Shown here piece by piece: positions 32,701 through 47,700 of a DNA stretch of 64,000 nt. This DNA is from Osedax frankpressi. Lineage: Eukaryota; Annelida; Polychaeta; Sabellida; Siboglinidae. A program made the translations under genes and the position numbers. The notes beneath the pieces are model-generated. The model did not search any database and was not told the origin of the DNA. It saw only the letters and a list, made by a program, of their open reading frames with translations. The stretch spans positions 30,742,836 to 30,806,835 of the forward strand of contig OZ038314.1 of NCBI GenBank assembly GCA_964035775.1, given 5' to 3'. Positions within the stretch are counted from its first letter, which is position 1. Every line of letters begins with the position of its first letter.

Positions 32701-35700
32701 ATATTAAGAGATTGCTAGGCTATAAGAGATTGCTAAGCTATAAGAGATTGCTAGGCTATATTAAGAGATTGCTAGGCTATATTAAGAGATTGCTAGGCTA
32801 TATTAAGAGATTGCTAGGCTATATTAAGAGATTGCTAGGCTATATTAAGAGATTGCTAGGCTATAAGAGATTGCTAGGCTATAAGAGATTGCTAGGCTAT
32901 ATTAAGAGATTGCTAGGCTATATTAAGAGATTGCTAGGCTATATTAAGAGATTGCTAGGCTATATTAAGAGATTGCTAGGATATATTAAGAGATTGCTAG
33001 GCTATAAGAGATTGCTAGGCTATAAGAGATTGCTAGGCTATATTAAGAGATTGCTAGGCTATATTAAGAGATTGCTAGGCTATAAGAGATTGCTAAGCTA
33101 TATTAAGAGATTGCTAGGCTATATTAAGAGATTGCTAGGCTATATTAAGAGATTGCTAGGCTATAAGAGATTGCTAGGCTATAAGAGATTGCTAGGCTAT
33201 ATTAAGAGATTGCTAGGCTATATTAAGAGATTGCTAGGCTATATTAAGAGATTGCTAGGCTATAAGAGATTGCTAGGCTATATTAAGAGATTGCTAGGCT
33301 ATAAGAGATTGCTAGGCTATAAGAGATTGCTAGGCTATATTAAGAGATTGCTAGGCTATATTAAGAGATTGCTAGGCTATATTAAGAGATAGCTAGTCTA
33401 TATTGAGAGATTGCTAGGCTATATTAAGAGATTGCTAGGCTATATTAAGAGATTGCTAGGCTATATTAAGAGATTGCTAGGCTATATTAAGAGATTGCTA
33501 GGCTATGTTAAGAGATTGCTAGGCTATAAGAGATTGCTAGGCTATAAGAGATTGCTAGGCTATATTAAGAGATTGCTAGGCTATATTAAGAGATTGCTAG
33601 GCTATATTAAGAGATTGCTAGGCTATATTAAGAGATTGCTAAGCTATATTAAGAGATTGCTAGGCTATATTAAGAGATTGCTAGGCTATATTAAGAGATT
33701 GCTAGGCTATATTAAGAGATTGCTAGGCTATATTAAGAGATTGCTAGGCTATAAGAGATTGCTAGGCTATATTAAGAGATTGCTAGGCTATATTAAGAGA
33801 TTGCTAGGCTATAAGAGATTGCTAGGCTATAAGAGATTGCTAGGCTATATTAAGAGATTGCTAGGCTATATTAAGAGATTGCTAGGCTATATTAAGAGAT
33901 TGCTAGGCTATATTAAGAGATTGCTAGGCTATATTAAGAGATTGCTAGGCTATAAGAGATTGCTAGGCTATAAGAGATTACTAGGCTATATTAAGAGATT
34001 GCTAGGTTATATTAAGAGATTGCTAGGCTATAAGAGATTGCTAAGCTATATTAAGAGATTGCTAGGCTATATTAAGAGATTGCTAGGCTATATTAAGAGA
34101 TTGCTAGGCTATATTAAGAGATTGCTAGGCTATATTAAGAGATTGCTAGGCTATATTAAGAGATTGCTAGGCTATATTAAGAGATTGCTAGGCTATAAGA
34201 GATTGCTAGGCTATATTAAGAGATTGCTAGGCTATAAGAGATTGCTAGGCTATAAGAGATTGCTAGGCTATATTAAGAGATTGCTAGGCTATATTAAGAG
34301 ATTGCTAGGCTATATTAAGAGATTGCTAGGCTATATTAAGAGATTGCTAGGCTATAAGAGATTGCTAGGCTATATTAAGAGATTTCTAGGCTATAAGAGA
34401 TTGCTAGGCTATATTAAGAGATTGCTACGCTATAAGAGATTGCTAGGGCTATATTAAGAGATTGCTAGGCTATATTAAGAGATTGCTAGGCTATATTAAG
34501 AGATTGCTAGGCTATATTAAGAGATTACTAGGCTAAAAGAGATTGCTAGGCTATATTAAGAGATTGCTAGGCTATAAGAGATTGCTAAGCTATATTAAGA
34601 GATTGCTAGGCTATATTAAGAGATTGCTAGGCTATATTAAGAGATTGCTAGGCTATAAGAGATTGCTAGGCTGTATTAAGAGATTGCTAGGCTATATTAA
34701 GAGATTGCTAGACTATAAGAGATTGCTAGGCTATATTAAGAGATTGCTAGGCTATATTAAGAGATTGCTAGGCTATATTAAGTGATTGCTAGGCTATATT
34801 AAGAGATTGCTAAGCTATATTAAGAGATTGCTAGGCTATATTAAGAGATTGCTAGGCTATATTAAGAGATTGCTAAGCTATATTAAGAGATTGCTAGGCT
34901 ATATTAAGAGATTGCTAGGCTATATTAAGAGATTGCTAGGTTATATTAAGAGATTGCTAGGCTATATTAAGAGATTGCTAGGCTATATTAAGAGATTGAT
35001 AGGCTATATTAAGAGATTGCTAGGCTATATTAAGAGATTGCTAGGCTATATTAAGAGATTGCTAGGCTATATTAAGAGATTGCTAGGCTATAAGAGATTG
35101 CTAAGCTATAAGAGATTGCTAGGCTATATTAAGAGATTGCTAGGCTATATTAAGAGATTGCTAGGCTATATTAAGAGATTGCTAGGCTATATTAAGAGAT
35201 TGCTAGGCTATATTAAGAGATTGCTAGGCTATAAGAGATTGCTAGGCTATAAGAGATTGCTAGGCTATATTAAGAGATTGCTAGGCTATATTAAGAGATT
35301 GCTAGGCTATATTAAGAGATTGCTAGGCTATATTAAGAGATTGCTAGGATATATTAAGAGATTGCTAGGCTATAAGAGATTGCTAGGCTATAAGAGATTG
35401 CTAGGCTATATTAAGAGATTGCTAGGCTATATTAAGAGATTGCTAGGCTATAAGAGATTGCTAAGCTATATTAAGAGATTGCTAGGCTATATTAAGAGAT
35501 TGCTAGGCTATATTAAGAGATTGCTAGGCTATAAGAGATTGCTAGGCTATAAGAGATTGCTAGGCTATATTAAGAGATTGCTAGGCTATATTAAGAGATT
35601 GCTAGGCTATAAGAGATTGCTAGGCTATATTAAGAGATTGCTAGGCTATAAGAGATTGCTAGGCTATAAGAGATTGCTAGGCTATATTAAGAGATTGCTA

Positions 35701-38700
35701 GGCTATATTAAGAGATTGCTAGGCTATATTAAGAGATAGCTAGTCTATATTGAGAGATTGCTAGGCTATATTAAGAGATTGCTAGGCTATATTAAGAGAT
35801 TGCTAGGCTATATTAAGAGATTGCTAGGCTATATTAAGAGATTGCTAGGCTATGTTAAGAGATTGCTAGGCTATAAGAGATTGCTAGGCTATAAGAGATT
35901 GCTAGGCTATATTAAGAGATTGCTAGGCTATATTAAGAGATTGCTAGGCTATATTAAGAGATTGCTAGGCTATATTAAGAGATTGCTAAGCTATATTAAG
36001 AGATTGCTAGGCTATATTAAGAGATTGCTAGGCTATATTAAGAGATTGCTAGGCTATATTAAGAGATTGCTAGGCTATATTAAGAGATTGCTAGGCTATA
36101 AGAGATTGCTAGGCTATATTAAGAGATTGCTAGGCTATATTAAGAGATTGCTAGGCTATAAGAGATTGCTAGGCTATAAGAGATTGCTAGGCTATATTAA
36201 GAGATTGCTAGGCTATATTAAGAGATTGCTAGGCTATATTAAGAGATTGCTAGGCTATATTAAGAGATTGATAGGCTATATTAAGAGATTGCTAGGCTAT
36301 AAGAGATTGCTAGGCTATAAGAGATTACTAGGCTATATTAAGAGATTGCTAGGTTATATTAAGAGATTGCTAGGCTATAAGAGATTGCTAAGCTATATTA
36401 AGAGATTGCTAGGCTATATTAAGAGATTGCTAGGCTATATTAAGAGATTGCTAGGCTATATTAAGAGATTGCTAGGCTATATTAAGAGATTGCTAGGCTA
36501 TATTAAGAGATTGCTAGGCTATATTAAGAGATTGCTAGGCTATAAGAGATTGCTAGGCTATATTAAGAGATTGCTAGGCTATAAGAGATTGCTAGGCTAT
36601 AAGAGATTGCTAGGCTATATTAAGAGATTGCTAGGCTATATTAAGAGATTGCTAGGCTATATTAAGAGATTGCTAGGCTATATTAAGAGATTGCTAGGCT
36701 ATAAGAGATTGCTAGGCTATATTAAGAGATTTCTAGGCTATAAGAGATTGCTAGGCTATATTAAGAGATTGCTACGCTATAAGAGATTGCTAGGGCTATA
36801 TTAAGAGATTGCTAGGCTATATTAAGAGATTGCTAGGCTATATTAAGAGATTGCTAGGCTATATTAAGAGATTACTAGGCTAAAAGAGATTGCTAGGCTA
36901 TATTAAGAGATTGCTAGGCTATAAGAGATTGCTAAGCTATATTAAGAGATTGCTAGGCTATATTAAGAGATTGCTAGGCTATATTAAGAGATTGCTAGGC
37001 TATAAGAGATTGCTAGGCTATATTAAGAGATTGCTAGGCTATATTAAGAGATTGATAGGCTATAAGAGATTGCTAGGCTATATTAAGAGATTGCTAGGCT
37101 ATAATAGATTGCTAAGCTATATTAAGAGATTGCTAGGCTATATTAAGAGATTGCTAGGCTATATTAAGAGATTGCTAGGCTATATTAAGAGATTGCTAGG
37201 CTATATTAAGAGATTGCTAGGCTATATTAAGAGATTGCTAGGCTATATTAAGAGATTGCTAGGCTATATTAAGAGATTGCTAAGCTATATTAAGAGATTG
37301 CTAGGCTATAAGAGATTGCTAGGCTATATTAAGAGATTGCTAGGCTACATTAAGAGATTGCTAGGCTATATTAAGAGATAGCTAGGCTATATTAAGAGAT
37401 TGCTGGGCTATATTAAGAGATTGCTAGGCTATATTAAGAGATTGCTAGGCTATAAGAGATTGCTAGGCTATATTAAGAGATTGCTAGGCTATATTAAGAG
37501 ATTGCTAGGCTATATTAAGGGATTGCTAGGCTATATTAAGAGATTGCTAAGCTATATTAAGAGATTGCTAGGCTATATTAAGAGATTGCTAGGCTATATT
37601 AAGAGATTGCTAGGCTATATTAAGAGATTGCTAGGCTATATTAAGAGATTGCTAGGCTATATTAAGAGATTGCTAGGCTATATTAAGAGATTGCTAGGCT
37701 ATATTAAGAGATTGCTAGGCTATATTAAGAGATTGCTAGGCTATATTAAGAGATTGCTAGGCTATATTAAGATATTGCTAGGCTATATTAAGAGATTGCT
37801 AGGCTATAAGAGATTGCTAGGCTATATGAAGAGATTGCTAGGCTATAAGAGATTGCTAGGCTATATTAAGAGATTGCTAGGCTATATTAAGAGATTGCTA
37901 GGCTATATTAAGAGATTGCTAGGCTATATTAAGAAATTGCTAGGTAATATTAAGAGATTGCTAGGCTATATTAAGAGATTGCTAGGCTATATTAAGAGAT
38001 TGCTAGGATATATTAAGAGATTGCTAGGCTATATTAAGAAATTGCTAGGCTATAAGAGATTGCTAGGCTATATTAAGAGATTGCTAGGCTATAAGAGATT
38101 GCTAGGCTATAAGAGATTGCTAGGCTATATTAAGAGATTGCTAGGCTATATTAAGAGATTGCTAGGCTATATTAAGAGATTGCTAGGCTATATTAAGAGA
38201 TTGCTAGGCTATAAGAGATTGCTAGGCTATATTAAGAGATTGCTAGGCTATAAGAGATTGCTAGGCTATATTAAGAGATTGCTAGGCTATATTAAGAGAT
38301 TGCTAGGTTATATTAAGAGATTGCTAGGCTATATTAAGTGATTGCTAGGCTATATTAAGAGATTGCTAGGCTATATTAAGAGATTGCTAGGCTATATTAA
38401 GAGATTGCTAGGCTATATTAAGAGATTGCTAGGCTATATTAAGAGATTGCTAGGCTATAAGAGATTGCTAAGCTATAAGAGATTGCTAAGCTATAAGAGA
38501 TTGCTAGGCTATATTAAGAGATTGCTAGGCTATATTAAGAGATTGCTAGGCTATATTAAGAGATTGCTAGGCTATATTAAGAGATTGCTAGGCTATATTA
38601 AGAGATTGCTAGGCTATAAGAGATTGCTAGGCTATAAGAGATTGCTAGGCTATATTAAGAGATTGCTAGGCTATATTAAGAGATTGCTAGGCTATAAGAG

Positions 38701-41700
38701 ATTGCTAGGCTATAAGAGATTGCTAAGCTATATTAAGAGATTGCTAGGCTATATTAAGAGATTGCTAGGCTATATTAAGAGATTGCTAGGCTATAAGAGA
38801 TTGCTAGGCTATAAGAGATTGCTAGGCTATATTAAGAGATTGCTAGGCTATATTAAGAGATTGCTAGGCTATATTAAGAGATTGCTAGGCTATATTAAGA
38901 GATTGCTAGGCTATAAGAGATTGCTAGGCTATATTAAGAGATTGCTAGGCTATAAGAGATTGCTAGGCTATAAGAGATTGCTAGGCTATATTAAGAGATT
39001 GCTAGGCTATATTAAGAGATTGCTAGGCTATATTAAGAGATAGCTAGTCTATATTGAGAGATTGCTAGGCTATATTAAGAGATTGCTAGGCTATATTAAG
39101 AGATTGCTAGGCTATATTAAGAGATTGCTAGGCTATATTAAGAGATTGCTAGGCTATGTTAAGAGATTGCTAGGCTATAAGAGATTGCTAGGCTATAAGA
39201 GATTGCTAGGCTATATTAAGAGATTGCTAGGCTATATTAAGAGATTGCTAGGCTATATTAAGAGATTGCTAGGCTATATTAAGAGATTGCTAAGCTATAT
39301 TAAGAGATTGCTAGGCTATATTAAGAGATTGCTAGGCTATATTAAGAGATTGCTAGGCAATATTAAGAGATTGCTAGGCTATATTAAGAGATTGCTAGGC
39401 TATAAGAGATTGCTAGGCTATATTAAGAGATTGCTAGGCTATATTAAGAGATTGCTAGGCTATAAGAGATTGCTAGGCTATAAGAGATTGCTAGGCTATA
39501 TTAAGAGATTGCTAGGCTATATTAAGAGATTGCTAGGCTATATTAAGAGATTGCTAGGCTATATTAAGAGATTGCTAGGCTATATTAAGAGATTGCTAGG
39601 CTATATTAAGAGATTGCTAGGCTATATTAAGAGATTGCTAGGCTATATTAAGAGATTGCTAGGCTATATTAAGAGATTGCTAGGCTATAAGAGATTGCTA
39701 GGCTATATTAAGAGATTGCTAGGCTATAAGAGATTGCTAGGCTATAAGAGATTGCTAGGCTATATTAAGAGATTGCTAGGCTATATTAAGAGATTGCTAG
39801 GCTATATTAAGAGATAGCTAGTCTATATTGAGAGATTGCTAGGCTATATTAAGAGATTGCTAGGCTATATTAAGAGATTGCTAGGCTATATTAAGAGATT
39901 GCTAGGCTATATTAAGAGATTGCTAGGCTATGTTAAGAGATTGCTAGGCTATAAGAGATTGCTAGGCTATAAGAGATTGCTAGGCTATATTAAGAGATTG
40001 CTAGGCTATATTAAGAGATTGCTAGGCTATATTAAGAGATTGCTAGGCTATATTAAGAGATTGCTAAGCTATATTAAGAGATTGCTAGGCTATATTAAGA
40101 GATTGCTAGGCTATATTAAGAGATTGCTAGGCAATATTAAGAGATTGCTAGGCTATATTAAGAGATTGCTAGGCTATAAGAGATTGCTAGGCTATATTAA
40201 GAGATTGCTAGGCTATATTAAGAGATTGCTAGGCTATAAGAGATTGCTAGGCTATATTAAGAGATTGCTAGGCTATATTAAGAGATTGCTAGGCTATATT
40301 AAGAGATTGCTAGGCTATATTAAGAGATTGCTAGGCTATATTAAGAGATTGCTAGGCTATATTAAGAGATTGCTAGGCTATATTAAGAGATTGCTAGGCT
40401 ATATTAAGAGATTGCTAGGCTATAAGAGATTGCTAGGCTATATTAAGAGATTGCTAGGCTATAAGAGATTGCTAGGCTATAAGAGATTGCTAGGCTATAT
40501 TAAGAGATTGCTAGGCTATATTAAGAGATTGCTAGGCTATATTAAGAGATTGCTAGGCTATATTAAGAGATTGCTAAGCTATATTAAGAGATTGCTAGGC
40601 TATATTAAGAGATTGCTAGGCTATATTAAGAGATTGCTAGGCTATATTAAGAGATTGCTAGGCTATAAGAGATTGCTAGGCTATATTAAGAGATTGCTAG
40701 GCTATATTAAGAGATTGCTAGGCTATATTAAGAGATTGCTAGGCTATATTAAGAGATTGCTAGGCTATATTAAGAGATTGCTAGGCTATATTAAGAGATT
40801 GCTAGGCTATAAGAGATTGCTAGGCTATATTAAGAGATTGCTAGGCTATAAGAGATTGCTAGGCTATATTAAGAGATTGCTAGGCTATAAGAGATTGCTA
40901 GGCTATATTAAGAGATTGCTAGGCTATAAGAGATTGCTATGCTATATTAAGAGATTGCTAGGCTATATTAAGAGATTGCTAGGCTATATTAAGAGATTGC
41001 TAGGCTATATTAAGAGATTGCTAGGCTATATTAAGAGATTGCTAGGCTGTATTAAGAGATTGCTAGGCTATAAGAGATTGCAAGGCTATATTAAGAGATT
41101 GCTAGGCTATAAGAGATTGCTAGGCTATAAGAGATTGCTAGGCTATATTAAGAGATTGCTAGGCTATATTAAGAGATTGCTAGGCTATATTAAGAGATTG
41201 CTAGGCTATATTAAGAGATTGCTAGGCTATATTAAGAGATTGCTAGGCTATAAGAGATTGCTAGGCTATATTAAGAGATTGCTAGGCTATAAGAGATTGC
41301 TAGGCTATAAGAGATTGCTAGGCTATATTAAGAGATTGCTAGGCTATATTAAGAGATTGCTAAGCTATATTAAGAGATTGCTAAGCTATATTAAGAGATT
41401 GCTAGGCTATATTAAGAGATTGCTAGGCTATATTAAGAGATTGCTAGGCTATATTAAAAGATTGCTAGGCTATATTAAGAGATTGCTAGGCTATAAGAGA
41501 TTGCTAGGCTATATTAAGAGATTGCTAGGCTATATTAAGAGATTGCTAGGCTATAAGAGATTGCTAGGCTATAAGAGATTGCTAGGCTATATTAAGAGAT
41601 TGCTAGGCTATATTAAGAGATTGCTAGGCTATATTAAGAGATTGCTAGGCTATATTAAGAGATTGCTAGGCTATATTAAGAGATTGCTAAGCTATATTAA

Positions 41701-44700
41701 GAGATTGCTAGGCTATATTAAGAGATTGCTAGGCTATATTAAGAGATTGCTAGGCTATATTAAGAGATTGCTAGGCTATAAGAGATTGCTAGGCTATATT
41801 AAGAGATTGCTAGGCTATATTAAGAGATTGCTAGGCTATATTAAGAGATTGCTAGGCTATATTAAGAGATTGCTAGGCTATATTAAGAGATTGCTAGGCT
41901 ATAAGAGATTGCTAGGCTATATTAAGAGATTGCTAGGCTATATTAAGAGATTGCTAGGCTATATTAAGAGATTGCTAGGCTATATTAAGAGATTGCTAGG
42001 CTATATTAAGAGATTGCTAGGCTATAAGAGATTGCTAGGCTATATTAAGAGATTGCTAGGCTATAAGAGATTGCTAGGCTATATTAAGAGATTGCTAGGC
42101 TATAAGAGATTGCTAGGCTATATTAAGAGATTGCTAGGCTATAAGAGATTGCTAGGCTATATTAAGAGATTGCTAGGCTATATTAAGAGATTGCTAGGCT
42201 ATATTAAGAGATTGCTAGGCTATATTAAGAGATTGCTAGGCTATATTAAGAGATTGCCAGGCTGTATTAAGAGATTGCTAGGCTATAAGAGATTGCAAGG
42301 CTATATTAAGAGATTGCTAGGCTATAAGAGATTGCTAGGCTATAAGAGATTGCTAGGCTATATTAAGAGATTGCTAGGCTATATTAAGAGATTGCTAGGC
42401 TATATTAAGAGATTGCTAGGCTATATTAAGAGATTGCTAGGCTATAAGAGATTGCTAGGCTATATTAAGAGATTGCTAGTCTATAAGTGATTGCTAGGCT
42501 ATAAGAGATTGCTAGGCTATATTAGGAGATTGCTAGGCTATATTAAGAGATTGCTAGGCTATATTAAGAGATTGCTAGGCTATAAGAGATTACTAGGCTA
42601 TAAGAGATTGCTAGGCTATAAGAGATTGCTAGGCTATATTAAGAGATTGCTAGGCTATATTAAGTGATTGCTAGGCTATATTAAGAGATTGCTAGGCTAT
42701 ATTAAGAGATTGCTAGGCTATAAGAGATTGCTAGGCTATATTAAGAGATTGCTAGGCTATAAGAGATTGCTAGGCTATATTAAGAGATTGCTAGGCTATA
42801 AGAGATTGCTAGGCTATATTAAGAGATTGCTAGGCTATATTAAGAGATTGCTAGGCTAAATTAAGAGATTGCTAGGCTATATTAAGAGATTGCTAGGCTA
42901 TATTAAGAGATTGCTAGGCTATAAGAGATTGCTAGGCTATATTAAGAGATTGCTAGGCTATATTAAGAGATTGCTAGGCTATATTAAGAGATTGCTAGGC
43001 TATATTAAGAGATTGCTAGGCTATATTAAGAGATTGCTAGGCTATATTAAGAGATTCCTAGGCTATATTAAGAGATGCTAGACTATATTAAGAGATTGCT
43101 AGGCTATATTAAGAGATTGCTAGGCAATATTAAGAGATTGCTAGGCTATATTAAGAGATTGCTAGGCTATATTAAGAGATTGCTAGGCTATATTAAGAGA
43201 TTGCTAGGCTATATTAAGAGATTGCTAGGCTATATTAAGAGATTGCTAGGCTATAAGAGATTGCTAGGCTATATTAAGAGATTGCTAGGCTATAAGAGAT
43301 TGCTAGGCTATAAGAGATTTCTAGGCTATATTAAGAGATTGCTAGGCTATATTAAGAGATTGCTAAGCTATATTAAGAGATTGCTAGGCTATAAGAGATT
43401 GCTAGGCTATATTAAGAGATTGCTAGGCTATATTAAGAGATTCCTAGGCTGTATTAAGAGATTGCTAGGCTATATTAAGAGATTGCTAGGCTATAAGAGA
43501 TTGCTAGGCTATATTAAGAGATTGCTAGGCTATATTAAGAGATTGCTAGGCTATAAGAGATTGCTAGGCTATATTAAGAGATTGCTAGGCTATATTAAGA
43601 GATTGCTAGGCTATATTAAGAGATTGCTAGGCTATATTAAGAGATTGCTAGGCTATATTAAGAGATTGCTAGGCTATAAGAGATTGCTAGGCTATAAGAG
43701 ATTGATAGGCTATATTAAGAGATTGCTAGGCTATATTAAGAGATTGCTAGGCTATATTAAGAGATTGCTAGGCTATATTAAGAGATTGCTAGGCTATATT
43801 AAGAGATTGCTAGGCTATAAGAGATTGCTAGGCTATAAGAGATTGCTAGGCTATAAGAGATTGCTAGGCTATATTAAGAGATTGCTAGGATATATTAAGA
43901 GATTGATAGGCTATATTAAGAGATTGCTAGGCTATAAGAGATTGCTAGGCTATAAGAGATTGCTAGGCTATATTAAGAGATTGCTAGGCTATATTAAGAG
44001 ATTGCTAGGCTATTAGAGATTGCTAGGCTATATTAAGAGATTGCTAGGCTATATTAAGAGATTGCTAGGCTATATTAAGAGATTGCTAGGCTATAAGAGA
44101 TTGCTAGGCTATATTAAGAGATTGCTAGGCTATAAGAGATTGCTAGGCTATATTAAGAGATTGCTAGGCTATATTAAGAGATTGCTAGGCTGTATTAAGA
44201 GATTGCTAGGCTATATTAAGAGATTGCTAGGCTATAAGATATTGCTAGGCTATATTAAGAGATTGCTAGGCTATATTAAGAGATTGCTAGGCTATAAGAG
44301 ATTGCTAGGCTATATTAAGAGATTGCTAGGCTATATTAAGAGATTGCTAGGCTATATTAAGAGATTGCTAGGCTATATTAAGAGATTGCTAGGCTATAAG
44401 AGATTGCTAGGCTATATTAAGAGATTGCTAGGCTATATTAAGAGATTGCTAGGCTATATTAAGAGATTGCTAGGCTATATTAAGAGATTGCTAGGCTATA
44501 AGAGATTGCTAGGCTATAAGAGATTGCTAGGCTATATTAAGAGATTGCTAGGCTATATTAAGAGATTGCTAGGCTATATTAAGAGATTGCTATGCTATAT
44601 TAAGAGATTGCTAGGCTATATTAAGAGATTGCTAGGCTATATTAAGAGATTGCTAGGCTATATTAAGAGATTGCTAGGCTATAAGAGATTGCTAGGCTAT

Positions 44701-47700
44701 ATTAAGAGATTGCTAAGCTATATTAAGAGATTGCTAGGCTATATTAAGAGATTGCTAGGCTATATTAAGAGATTGCTAGGTTATATTAAGAGATTGCTAG
44801 GCTATAATAAGAGATTGCTAGGCTATATTAAGAGATTGCTAGGCTATATTAAGAGATTGCTAGGCTATATTAAGAGATTGCTAGGCTATATTAAGAGATT
44901 GCTAGGCTATATTAAGAGATTGCTAGGCTATAAGAGATTGCTAAGCTATAAGAGATTGCTAGGCTATATTAAGAGATTGCTAGGCTATATTAAGAGATTG
45001 CTAGGCTATATTAAGAGATTGCTAGGCTATATTAAGAGATTGCTAGGCTATAAGAGATTGCTAGGCTATAAGAGATTGCTAGGCTATATTAAGAGATTGC
45101 TAGGCTATATTAAGAGATTGCTAGGCTATATTAAGAGATTGCTAGGCTATATTAAGAGATTGCTAGGCTATATTAAGAGATTGTTAGGCTATAAGAGATT
45201 GCTAGGCAATAAGAGATTGCTAGGCTATAAGAGATTGCTAGGCTATAAGAGATTGCTAGGCTATATTAAGAGATTGCTAGGCTATATTAAGAGATTGCTA
45301 GGCTATAAGAGATTGCTAAGCTATATTAAGAGATTGCTAGGCTATATTAAGAGATTGCTAGGCTATATTAAGAGATTGCTAGGCTATAAGAGATTGCTAG
45401 GCTATAAGAGATTGCTAGGCTATAAGAGATTGCTAGGCTATATTAAGAGATTGCTAGGCTATATTAAGAGATTGCTAGGCTATATTAAGAGATTGCTAGG
45501 CTATATTAAGAGATTGCTAGGCTATAAGAGATTGCTAGGCTATATTAAGAGATTGCTAGGCTATAAGAGATGGCTAGGCTATAAGAGATTGCTAGGCTAT
45601 ATTAAGAGATTGCTAGGCTATATTAAGAGATTGCTAGGCTATATTAAGAGATAGCTAGTCTATATTGAGAGATTGCTAGGCTATATTAAGAGATTGCTAG
45701 GCTATATTAAGAGATTGCTAGGCTATATTAAGAGATTGCTAGGCTATATTAAGAGATTGCTAGGCTATGTTAAGAGATTGCTAGGCTATAAGAGATTGCT
45801 AGGCTATAAGAGATTGCTAGGCTATATTAAGAGATTGCTAGGCTATATTAAGAGATTGCTAGGCTATATTAAGAGATTGCTAGGCTATATTAAGAGATTG
45901 CTAAGCTATATTAAGAGATTGCTAGGCTATATTAAGAGATTGCTAGGCTATATTAAGAGATTGCTAGGCTATATTAAGAGATTGCTAGGCTATATTAAGA
46001 GATTGCTAGGCTATAAGAGATTGCTAGGCTATATTAAGAGATTGCTAGGCTATATTAAGAGATTGCTAGGCTATAAGAGATTGGTAGGCTATAAGAGATT
46101 GCTAGGCTATATTAAGAGATTGCTAGGCTATATTAAGAGATTGCTAGGCTATATTAAGAGATTGCTAGGCTATATTAAGAGATTGCTAGGCTATATTAAG
46201 AGATTGCTAGGCTATATTAAGAGATTGCTAGGCTATATTAAGAGATTGCTAGGCTATATTAAGAGATTGCTAGGCTATATTAAGAGATTGCTAGGCTATA
46301 TTAAGAGATTGCTAGGCTATAAGAGATTTCTAGGCTATATTAAGAGATGGCTAGGCTATAAGAGATTGCTAGGCTATAAGAGATTGCTAGGCTATATTAA
46401 GAGATTGCTAGGCTATATTAAGAGATTGCTAGGCTATATTAAGAGATTGCTAGGCTATATTAAGAGATTGCTAAGCTATATTAAGAGATTGCTAGGCTAT
46501 ATTAAGAGATTGCTAGGCTATATTAAGAGATTGCTAGGCTATATTAAGAGATTGCTAGGCTATAAGAGATTGCTAGGCTATATTAAGAGATTGCTAGGCT
46601 ATATTAAGAGATTGCTAGGCTATATTAAGAGATTGCTAGGCTATATTAAGAGATTGCTAGGCTATATTAAGAGATTGCTAGGCTATATTAAGAGATTGCT
46701 AGGCTATAAGAGATTGCTAGGCTATATTAAGAGATTGCTAGGCTATAAGAGATTGCTAGGCTATATTAAGAGATTGCTAGGCTATAAGAGATTGCTAGGC
46801 TATATTAAGAGATTGCTAGGCTATAAGAGATTGCTAGGCTATACTAAGAGATTGCTAGGCTATATTAAGAGATTGCTAGGCTATATTAAGAGATTGCTAG
46901 GCTATATTAAGAGATTGCTAGGCTATATTAAGAGATTGCTAGGCTGTATTAAGAGATTGCTAGGCTATAAGAGATTGCAAGGCTATATTAAGAGATTGCT
47001 AGGCTATAAGAGATTGCTAGGCTATAAGAGATTGCTAGGCTATATTAAGAGATTGCTAGGCTATATTAAGAGATTGCTAGGCTATATTAAGAGATTGCTA
47101 GGCTATATTAAGAGATTGCTAGGCTATAAGAGATTGCTAGGCTATATTAAGAGATTGCTAGGCTATAAGAGATTGCTAGGCTATAAGAGATTGCTAGGCT
47201 ATATTAAGAGATTGTTAGGCTATATTAAGAGATTGCTAAGCTATATTAAGAGATTGCTAAGCTATATTAAGAGATTGCTAGGCTATATTAAGAGATTGCT
47301 AGGCTATATTAAGAGATTGCTAGGCTATATTAAAAGATTGCTAGGCTATATTAAGAGATTGCTAGGCTATAAGAGATTGCTAGGCTATATTAAGAGATTG
47401 CTAGGCTATATTAAGAGATTGCTAGGCTATAAGAGATTGCTAGGCTATATTAAGAGATTGCTAGGCTATATTAAGAGATTGCTAGGCTATATTAAGAGAT
47501 TGCTAGGCTATATTAAGAGATTGCTAGGCTATATTAAGAGATTGCTAGGCTATAAGAGATTGCTAGGCTATAAGAGATTGCTAGGCTATATTAAGAGATT
47601 GCTAGGTTATATTAAGAGATTGCTAGGCTATAAGAGATTGCTAAGCTATATTAAGAGATTGCTAGGCTATATTAAGAGATTGCTAGGCTATATTAAGAGA

